From the NCBI GenBank assembly GCA_900557355.1, contig USSR01000350.1, forward strand, positions 1-7,296: a stretch of 7,296 bases of DNA, read 5' to 3'. Origin of the DNA: an uncultured Bacteroides sp. (GTDB taxonomy: Bacteria > Bacteroidota > Bacteroidia > Bacteroidales > Bacteroidaceae). The notes beneath the pieces were generated by a model. It was not told where the DNA came from. It ran no database searches and worked only from the letters and a program-made list of their open reading frames with translations. The position numbers and the translations under genes are program-made. This document shows, piece by piece, positions 1-4,733 of this stretch (its first letter is position 1; each line of letters begins with the position of its first letter).

Positions 1-717
1 CTGGAAGGACTGAAATTCCTGTGTGCCCTCCCCAACATGGAAACGCATGCCGACCTGATTGCCGGGCTCCCGCTCTATCACCTTTCGGAGATATTCGAGG
101 ACATCCGCGTATTGGCGGAATATGGCGCCGGAGAAATACAACTGGAGTCCCTGAAACTGCTTCCCGGCACGGAAATGCGCCGCAGGGCGGAAGAACTGGG
201 CATACAATATTCCCTCCCACCCTACGAGGTGCTGCAAACCCGCGAAATCAATGTGGACGAGCTGCAAACCGCGCGACAACTTTCGCGCCTGCTGGATGGA
301 TTTTATAATGCTCCTGCCTGGCAAGGTATAACCCGAAGACTGATTCTGGATAACGAAACGTTCCTGCACGATTTTCTGGAACATCTGATACGGATAGGAT
401 TGATAGACCAGCCGATGAGTCTGGAAAAACGGGGCCTCATCCTGTATGAGTTCTGCAAGCGGCATTATCCCGAATATCAGTCGGAAGCAAGCATCGCCTG
501 GATAGAAGCGGGCATGTCGCTGAAGAAGCTCCCGGCAGAACGGGTAAAGACCAAGCGGCAGGTTCCTCCCGGACATTGGGAAGTGCTGTATGGGGAATAC
601 AGGGAGAACCTCCGGCTTTGTTTCCTGCCGGTCGGCGAGGAAGAAAACCGGGGATATTGGTTCGGCTTTGAGTCGGAAATACAGAAAATAGAACCGGTGT
701 TCAAGGCAAGAAATTAA
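1..717 (+). CDS. B12-binding-type radical SAM protein, DUF4080 family (3' part only)
   Basis: The reading frame is open from the first base, so the start and the N-terminal part lie outside the window; 238 residues are visible. The visible start carries HADLIAGLP (about residues 16-24) and LKLLPGTEM (about 51-59), which resemble the late beta-strands of a radical SAM barrel in the family with an N-terminal cobalamin-binding domain. The remaining 170 or so residues resemble the C-terminal DUF4080 domain that follows this barrel in Bacteroides proteins. The Cys-x3-Cys-x2-Cys cluster for the iron-sulfur centre would be upstream and cannot be checked. The family cleaves S-adenosylmethionine to start radical chemistry; no substrate is established that I can name. 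The gene ends 34 bp from the convergent nuclease gene, and I see no clear terminator hairpin between them. The family call is fairly sure; the function is unknown. Confidence 0.82.
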   Translation: MEGLKFLCALPNMETHADLIAGLPLYHLSEIFEDIRVLAEYGAGEIQLESLKLLPGTEMRRRAEELGIQYSLPPYEVLQTREINVDELQTARQLSRLLDGFYNAPAWQGITRRLILDNETFLHDFLEHLIRIGLIDQPMSLEKRGLILYEFCKRHYPEYQSEASIAWIEAGMSLKKLPAERVKTKRQVPPGHWEVLYGEYRENLRLCFLPVGEEENRGYWFGFESEIQKIEPVFKARN

Positions 718-751
718 ATATACAAGACTACTGCTATCGGTTTCACAAAGA

Positions 752-1654
752 TCATAAGCCCGCAATCTCTTCGGGAGTCAAACCGGTAGCCTTTGATATT
801 AAATCGACAGAAGTGCCAAGTTGCTTTAAATTACGAGCTATAGAAAAACATTTTTCTATACTACCTTCCTCACGTCCTTCAGCACGTCCTTCCTCACGTC
901 CTTCCTCACGTCCCTCAGCACGTCCCTCTTCTCGTCCTTCTTCTCGTCCTTCCAGTCTTGACGCTTCCAATACTGACAAATGCGTGCGATACGCGTTTAC
1001 GCTTCGCCAATAAAGTTCATTCTCCTCTTCGTTTAGAGAAGATACATCGGCAATTTCTTCAAGCTTCTCGAAGACTGCCTTGCGGGCCTTAAAAGGCATT
1101 CGTTTTAGTGTCTCCATATTCTTCAGCACATAAATCCAACGTTCAAAATCATTTTCACATTTCTCTTCTTCTTTATCAAACACCGGCAGAGCGATAAAAA
1201 TGGGGCGCATCTTGTCGCTGAATAACTGGCCTGTTTCACGGTCGGCAAGAATGATGTCGGTACGTAACTTAACATTATCCTTGAGCAAAAAGTTCATGAA
1301 GAACACACCATATACAGCCTTGATGTCGAACATCCAGTCACCTCTCTGCCCCTGACGGGTAACAGCATGCGACAGGTAAAACAAGGCGCGTTCCCTGAAA
1401 TAGGCCTGAGACTTATTCTGCATCTCAACAATGATCTTCTCTCCCGTGTCTGTGGTGCAATGAATATCATAAATCAGCGCACGGGCATCCTCCCACTCCG
1501 GCAGTTGTTCGTTGTTCAGAAAGGTCAGGTCAGTAATCACCCGCTCGCCCTTCAATAAGTCATTTAAGAAATCTATCAGTAAGTCCTTTGATATCTCCTG
1601 ACCGAATATTTTCTTAAAGCCGTAATCGGTAAACGGATTGATAAATCTTCCCAT
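752..1654 (-). CDS. Rpn family PD-(D/E)XK nuclease / putative transposase (TIGR01784-like)
   Basis: A 300-residue protein starting FINPFTDYGFKKIFG, the usual N-terminus of the Rpn (recombination-promoting nuclease, 'PDDEXK_2 transposase') family. The putative catalytic residues are D63 and E77-M-Q79 (YDIHC ... IIVEMQ), where the family often has Gln in place of Lys. Residues 235-264 are a highly charged tandem repeat (EGRE/EGRA units), followed by a short C-terminal helical segment ending in GLTPEEIAGL. E. coli Rpn proteins are DNA endonucleases that promote RecA-independent recombination and have been linked to phage defence. Length and architecture look complete, with no frameshift. The ATG at 1654 is chosen because the family N-terminus begins there and a TAnnTTTG box lies 33 bp upstream; there is no Shine-Dalgarno sequence. 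It is convergent with the radical SAM gene and divergent from the HU-like gene. No transposon ends were seen, so it is probably a standalone gene rather than part of an element. Confidence 0.9.
   Translation of the reverse strand: MGRFINPFTDYGFKKIFGQEISKDLLIDFLNDLLKGERVITDLTFLNNEQLPEWEDARALIYDIHCTTDTGEKIIVEMQNKSQAYFRERALFYLSHAVTRQGQRGDWMFDIKAVYGVFFMNFLLKDNVKLRTDIILADRETGQLFSDKMRPIFIALPVFDKEEEKCENDFERWIYVLKNMETLKRMPFKARKAVFEKLEEIADVSSLNEEENELYWRSVNAYRTHLSVLEASRLEGREEGREEGRAEGREEGREEGRAEGREEGSIEKCFSIARNLKQLGTSVDLISKATGLTPEEIAGL
863..952 (-). repeat. In-frame 12-bp tandem repeat encoding an EGRE/EGRA linker
   Basis: About 7.5 copies of a 12-bp unit (plus-strand form TCCTTCCTCACG and variants) encode residues 235-264 of the nuclease. 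The order of units is EGRE-EGRE-EGRA twice, then EGRE-EG, so a 36-bp higher-order period is nested in the 12-bp one. Arg codons are CGA in the first two units and CGT in the later five. Two neighbouring copies (residues 249-256) are identical. Because the unit is a multiple of three, gain or loss of copies would change linker length without breaking the frame. Confidence 0.93.
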
Positions 1655-1686
1655 GTCGTTGTTTTCTGTTTCTTAATCTACCCCTG

Positions 1687-1694
1687 CAAAGATA
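1687..1694 (-). promoter_or_regulatory. Bacteroides-type -7 box for the nuclease gene
   Basis: On the minus strand these bases read TATCTTTG, matching the TAnnTTTG consensus of Bacteroides primary-sigma promoters. A leader of roughly 30 nt would follow before the ATG at 1654. No convincing TTTG -33 element is present at the expected 19-21 nt distance, so the call rests on the -7 box and its position. Confidence 0.55.
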
Positions 1695-1827
1695 AACAAA
1701 TAGCTTGAATAAGAGATAGATTTATACAATAAACCATCAAAAAAACAGGAGAAGGACGAATATGATATTTTTTCATGCTCATTTGAGATTATGCCTTTGC
1801 CATGCACAGGTTACGGATTAGTTATGC

Positions 1828-1835
1828 TATCTTTG
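1828..1835 (+). promoter_or_regulatory. Bacteroides-type -7 box for the HU-like gene
   Basis: TATCTTTG matches TAnnTTTG exactly. A TTTG at 1796-1799 is too far away (28 nt between the boxes) to be a standard -33 element. Transcription would start at about 1839-1843, right at the left edge of the dyad array, giving a leader of about 145 nt. Confidence 0.55.
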
Positions 1836-1841
1836 CGACTC

Positions 1842-1916
1842 AGCCTATCATCAATGGCATTGATGGTAGTCATCATTGGCATTGATGGTGGTCATCATTG
1901 GCATTGATGATAGGCT
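1842..1916. repeat. 75-bp symmetrical array of three 17-bp dyads with inverted ends
   Basis: Structure: AGCCTAT (1842-1848), dyad 1 CATCAATGGCATTGATG (1849-1865, perfect 8-bp arms around one G), linker GTAGT, dyad 2 CATCATTGGCATTGATG (1871-1887), linker GTGGT, dyad 3 identical to dyad 2 (1893-1909), then ATAGGCT (1910-1916), the reverse complement of the left end. The dyads repeat every 22 bp, close to two helical turns. The whole block is also one large palindrome centred on 1879: 15 outer base pairs are perfect, and of 37 possible pairs 29 are Watson-Crick, 4 are G-U and 4 are mismatches. It could be an operator array, a leader RNA hairpin or a recombinase site; sequence alone does not decide. 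Confidence 0.92.
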
Positions 1917-1973
1917 AAGGATATAGGTATGCCCTGCTTAGTCATGGCATCAAGGTAGCTAAATCATAAAGAA

Positions 1974-1978
1974 AGGAG
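1974..1978 (+). promoter_or_regulatory. Shine-Dalgarno sequence of the HU-like gene
   Basis: AGGAG in an A-rich context, with 8 nt to the ATG at 1987. It is the clearest Shine-Dalgarno sequence of any gene in the window, where the other starts lack one, and it fixes the start. It lies 57 nt downstream of the dyad array. Confidence 0.75.
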
Positions 1979-1986
1979 AACTCAAC

Positions 1987-2403
1987 ATGGCTTTTTACAA
2001 GAAACAGAAACTGAATGGGAAATGGTATCCGAGAGCAATAACCAAAGGTCGCACAGCTACAACGGATGATGTGGCAAAACGTCTGTCGCTTATATCTACG
2101 GTAAGTCCGGGAGATACGTATGCAGTACTCGTGAATTTGGGTGAAGTTCTGGGTAAACTGATGAGTGAAGGCCGATCGGTACGACTGAAAGGCGTAGGTA
2201 CATTCTATCTCTCCTGCCGATCGTCAAGCCAGGGAGTAGACACTCCCGAAGAAGTCAGTTCCCAGCAAATCACTGATACAAAAGTGCGCTTCATCCCCGA
2301 ATACAGCCGTGAGCAAAACAACCGGGTGACCGACCGCACCCTCATCGACCCTTATCTGGAATGGGTAGACTTTGACGAAATAGGCAACAACAGCAACAAA
2401 TAA
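1987..2403 (+). CDS. HU-like DNA-binding protein (HU-HIG type)
   Basis: A 138-residue protein of the extended HU/IHF-like family common in Bacteroidetes. It opens with FYKKQKLNGKWYPRAITKGR, has the helical HU body (about residues 25-62, DDVAKRLSLISTVSPGDTYAVLVNLGEVLGK in part), then the conserved turn and strand VRLKGVGTFYL (about 71-81), and ends the HU fold near KVRFIPEYS (about 100-108). A polar tail of about 30 residues follows. The protein is longer than classical 90-residue HU because of the N-terminal extension and the tail. Such proteins bind DNA in the nucleoid; a specific target for this one is unknown. Its leader carries the 75-bp dyad array, so autoregulation is possible but only inferred. 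The pentapeptide-repeat gene follows 44 bp downstream on the same strand without an obvious promoter, so they may be co-transcribed. Confidence 0.85.
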   Translation: MAFYKKQKLNGKWYPRAITKGRTATTDDVAKRLSLISTVSPGDTYAVLVNLGEVLGKLMSEGRSVRLKGVGTFYLSCRSSSQGVDTPEEVSSQQITDTKVRFIPEYSREQNNRVTDRTLIDPYLEWVDFDEIGNNSNK

Positions 2404-2405
2404 CC

Positions 2406-2418
2406 CCTCTTCAAGAGG
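2406..2418 (+). other. Short hairpin after the HU-like gene
   Basis: CCTCTTCAAGAGG, immediately after the stop codon at 2401-2403, can form a small GC-containing hairpin (five pairs with a three-base loop). There is no following T run, so it is not a convincing intrinsic terminator. It could protect the 3' end of an HU-like message or be chance. Confidence 0.3.
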
Positions 2419-2447
2419 CTGAACAAGACCAATTTCAACCCCACCAT

Positions 2448-3005
2448 ATGGAAAACCAAATCATCGAAAAAGTCGATTTCGCCATCGACGAACTGGAACC
2501 CAACTACTACGAATGTACCTTCGACAAATGCAACTTCTCCGGCCAAAGCATCGGCAGAGTTATCTTTGAGAGATGCACCTTCAAAGAATGCAACCTGTCA
2601 CTGGTGAAAGCCAGCAACACCTCCTGGCTGGACGTCCTCTTCACCGACTGCAAGATGACAGGCATCAACTTCACCCTCAGCAACCGCTTCGGCCTGTCCG
2701 TAGAGTTCCGCAACTGCCTCCTCTCCTATGCCCTCTTCACCGAGATGAAGCTGAAAGGTACCCGTTTCACACGTTGCGACCTGCAAAATGCCGACTTCAT
2801 GGAGACACAACTCCCCGAAGCCAAGTTCACCGAGTGCGACCTCTGCTACGCCTCCTTCCACCACACCAACCTGGAAAAAGCCGATTTCAGCACCGCCCGC
2901 AACTATGCCCTGAACCCTGCCGCCAACCGCCTGAAGAAAGCCCGGTTCTCCCGCTACGGGCTGGAAGGACTGCTGACGGGATTAGGAATAGAGGTTGTCG
3001 ACTAA
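2448..3005 (+). CDS. Pentapeptide-repeat protein (right-handed beta-helix)
   Basis: A 185-residue protein dominated by five-residue repeats with a central Phe or Leu. One series has hydrophobic centres at 25, 30, 35, 40, 45 and 50, and again at 65, 70 and 75. The second has Phe/Leu at every fifth position from 87 to 147 (for example TRFTR-CDLQN-ADFME-TQLPE-AKFTE-CDLCY). The spacing of 12 between F75 and F87 suggests a loop or kink. After the helix comes RNYALNPAANRLKKARF and a C-terminal amphipathic segment GLEGLLTGLGIEVVD, similar in character to the dimerisation helix of Qnr/MfpA-type proteins. Some relatives mimic DNA and bind gyrase, but I cannot claim that here. The protein has no signal peptide or membrane segment, so it is probably cytoplasmic. 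The start lacks a Shine-Dalgarno sequence. Its last 24 bp overlap the convergent histidine kinase gene. Confidence 0.87.
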   Translation: MENQIIEKVDFAIDELEPNYYECTFDKCNFSGQSIGRVIFERCTFKECNLSLVKASNTSWLDVLFTDCKMTGINFTLSNRFGLSVEFRNCLLSYALFTEMKLKGTRFTRCDLQNADFMETQLPEAKFTECDLCYASFHHTNLEKADFSTARNYALNPAANRLKKARFSRYGLEGLLTGLGIEVVD

Positions 3006-4592
3006 CGCCTCATTGTGTAATTGAGGAGTGGGTGCCGTAGCACAAGGCAATGTAACCCAAAACGCAGTGCCTGCACCCACTTCCGAAGTCACCCCAATGG
3101 TTCCGCCCATGCTCTCTGCTATAGACTTACAAATGGGCAACCCTAACCCAACTCCTTGCGCAAAAGAGTCCACTTTCTCGAAACGGTCGAAAACCACTGG
3201 AAGTTTATCCTGCGGAATACCGCAGCCTGTATCTTTCACACTAATCTTGACACCCCCATCTACCATGCTGTACGCTATATCGATATGGCCGCTTTGGGTG
3301 TTTTTCAGAGCGTTCGACAGGAAGTTGCTCAGTATCCGTTTGACATACTGAGCGTCAAGTTCCACCATATAATCCTGTTCCGGTTTATCCACACGGACAT
3401 CCAACTTTCCGTCGGCCTTCATCCTGCACTCGGCGGCACTTTCCACAACGAGGTCCGACAGGCAGAACCATGCAGGATACAGTTTAAAGTCTCCTGCCTC
3501 CAACTTCGAAAGCTCCAGAACATCATCCACCACCTTCAACAAGAGGGTATTGTTATGCTGTATCAACTGGTTATATTCCTTTTTCTCCTCCATATCCTCC
3601 GTCATAGTCAGTATACTTGAGAAACCAACAATAGAATTCAACGGAGTACGTATCTCGTGACTCATATTGGCAAGAAAGGCAGACTTCAACCTGTTGGCTT
3701 CTTCCGCTTTCTCTTTCGCTTCCCGTAAGTCCTGCTCCAATGCCTTTCTTTTATCAATCATCAGAGTTCCCCCCACCAGGACAACCGGTTCGCCGTTTTC
3801 ATCATACTGATATACGGCGCCGTAAATTTCTCTCCACGAAAGAGTACCGTCTTCATTCCGAAGCTGAAATTCCTCATCAAAAAAGTCCGTTTCCTTTCGA
3901 TTCAGCCTGTCCAATGCCCGATAGATGTTCTCCCTGTATTCCGGCAGGATAAGCAGCAGATGTTCGTCAGCATCAACTACTCTATCCGTTGCACCTTCAT
4001 TGTCTCTTTTCCAGGTGATCTCTTTACGCCGCAAATCCCATGTCCAAAGTTTCATACCGGTAGCTTTCAGCAGCAAGCGATGCTGAAGATCCAGTTGTTC
4101 CAACTGGCACCGCTTTTCTGTTGCTTCCGTGACGTCCACGGCCGCACTAATCAGCCAGCGGGGCTCGCCCTTGTAGTACAACAACTGCTTATACATACTC
4201 AATACATGTTCGCACCCATCAGCCAATATCAGATGCTGAAAGGTGTTTGATTGGCCGGAACGTATCGTTTCCCGGTCTGTCTGTTGAAAGGCAGAACAAA
4301 TTTCGGGAGGCAGAACACTTGCATTTTTCCCGATCAGGTCGTCCTGAGAGACACTATATAAATCTTCAGATTTCTTGTTCCAAAAGAGATAGTTACAGTT
4401 ATCCTTGATGTCCTTCACTGTAGTCGGAATAGGAAGATTATTCAGCAACTCCCGCATCAGGAAATTGTCTTCCTTCATTTCTTCCCACTCTTTTACTGAT
4501 ATGCCATGAAGTTTATACAATCGGAAATAATAGACTGCCGCTACAATTGAAACAACAAAAACAATTTGAATGGCTAGACACAATATAGACAT
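2982..4592 (-). CDS. PAS-PAS sensor histidine kinase, membrane-anchored, orphan
   Basis: From the ATG at 4592 the protein has 536 residues. One transmembrane segment (about 2-23) is followed by a PAS domain (about 48-157), a second PAS domain (about 170-285; WTWDL ... WREIYGAVYQYDENGEPVVLVGG), a helical linker and a HisKA domain with the H-box SHEIRTPLN (phospho-acceptor H312). The HATPase domain has the N-box around N427 (SNALKN), the G1 box DTGCGIP (from D454), the F-box VFDRFEKVD and the G2 box GVGLG (480-484). All motifs for autophosphorylation are present; there is no receiver domain and almost no periplasmic part, so the signal is probably sensed by the PAS domains inside the cell or at the membrane. 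A TTG at 4646 would add 18 residues, but it lies inside the predicted -7 box, so the ATG is preferred. No response regulator gene is adjacent. The 3' end overlaps the convergent pentapeptide gene. Confidence 0.92.
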   Translation of the reverse strand: MSILCLAIQIVFVVSIVAAVYYFRLYKLHGISVKEWEEMKEDNFLMRELLNNLPIPTTVKDIKDNCNYLFWNKKSEDLYSVSQDDLIGKNASVLPPEICSAFQQTDRETIRSGQSNTFQHLILADGCEHVLSMYKQLLYYKGEPRWLISAAVDVTEATEKRCQLEQLDLQHRLLLKATGMKLWTWDLRRKEITWKRDNEGATDRVVDADEHLLLILPEYRENIYRALDRLNRKETDFFDEEFQLRNEDGTLSWREIYGAVYQYDENGEPVVLVGGTLMIDKRKALEQDLREAKEKAEEANRLKSAFLANMSHEIRTPLNSIVGFSSILTMTEDMEEKKEYNQLIQHNNTLLLKVVDDVLELSKLEAGDFKLYPAWFCLSDLVVESAAECRMKADGKLDVRVDKPEQDYMVELDAQYVKRILSNFLSNALKNTQSGHIDIAYSMVDGGVKISVKDTGCGIPQDKLPVVFDRFEKVDSFAQGVGLGLPICKSIAESMGGTIGVTSEVGAGTAFWVTLPCATAPTPQLHNEALVDNLYS

Positions 4593-4643
4593 TGTATATA
4601 CAGATTTTTTGTCGTTATTATTTTGCAAAGGAATAAAATATCG

Positions 4644-4651
4644 CAAAAATA
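4644..4651 (-). promoter_or_regulatory. Bacteroides-type -7 box for the histidine kinase gene
   Basis: On the minus strand these bases read TATTTTTG, matching TAnnTTTG, 51 bp upstream of the ATG at 4592. No clear -33 element is seen. The 12-bp repeat ACTGATATACAG (plus-strand form) abuts this box on its upstream side, between the -33 and -7 regions. Confidence 0.5.
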
Positions 4652-4730
4652 ACTGATATACAGTTTGTCATACATGTAAAGAATTGTCCTCAAGTATATT
4701 AAAAAAAGTAATATATCACTGATATACAGA
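4652..4730. repeat. Two direct copies of ACTGATATACAG around the kinase promoter
   Basis: The 12-mer ACTGATATACAG occurs at 4652-4663 and again at 4718-4729, 66 bp apart. The core ATATACAG occurs a third time at 4596-4603, within the kinase leader. The first copy with its next base is ACTG-N5-CAGT, a dyad. One copy touches the -7 box and the other lies 4 bp beyond the stop of the AraC-type gene. This could be a regulator-binding site; the region is AT-rich, so chance must be considered. Confidence 0.6.
4695..4715 (-). other. AT-only inverted repeat between the AraC-type and kinase genes
   Basis: TATATTA (4695-4701) and TAATATA (4709-4715) are perfect inverted repeats around a 7-base loop. 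The stem contains no GC pair, so it would be weak as a terminator for the upstream AraC-type gene. It is the only hairpin I see in that gap. Confidence 0.3.
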
Positions 4731-4733
4731 ATA

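Larger units (their letters stand above)
1655..1986. other. Divergent intergenic region
   Basis: These 332 bp between the nuclease start and the HU-like start hold no supported ORF. From left to right they contain the nuclease leader (1655-1686), its -7 box (1687-1694), an AT-rich stretch (about 1695-1800) in which I see no clear element, the -7 box for the HU-like gene (1828-1835), the dyad array (1842-1916) and a leader with a Shine-Dalgarno sequence (1974-1978). No tRNA or known riboswitch fold was recognised. Confidence 0.8.

Noticed and set aside
863..952. Purine-rich minus-strand repeat (GAGGAAGGA-like) as a set of internal ribosome-binding sites
   Set aside because: No in-frame ATG follows at a suitable distance, the pattern follows from Glu/Gly/Arg codons, and Bacteroides relies little on Shine-Dalgarno pairing.
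813..1013. Plus-strand ORF rich in Ser-Arg-Pro
   Set aside because: It is the antisense reading of the 12-bp repeat in the nuclease gene; low complexity, with no start signal.
752..1654. Nuclease gene as part of an insertion sequence
   Set aside because: No terminal inverted repeats or target duplication flank it; 'transposase' is only a historical family name.
1842..1916. Dyad array as a CRISPR array
   Set aside because: The gaps between the 17-bp units are only 5 bp and nearly identical (GTAGT, GTGGT); there are no spacers and no cas genes.
1842..1916. Dyad array as a transposon-like miniature element
   Set aside because: The inverted ends frame only 75 bp and I found no target-site duplication flanking them; kept as an alternative only.
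2448..3005. Pentapeptide protein as a Qnr quinolone-resistance determinant
   Set aside because: The fold and C-terminal helix are similar in kind, but the sequence is not a recognisable Qnr, and many pentapeptide proteins do not bind gyrase.
3008..3026. Hairpin CCTCA...TGAGG after the pentapeptide stop as a terminator
   Set aside because: It has only five base pairs with a nine-base loop, no T run, and lies within the kinase coding sequence.
2573..3040. Long ORFs in other frames and on the opposite strand of the pentapeptide gene
   Set aside because: They arise from the repetitive, C-rich codon pattern of the real gene; their products look like no protein family.
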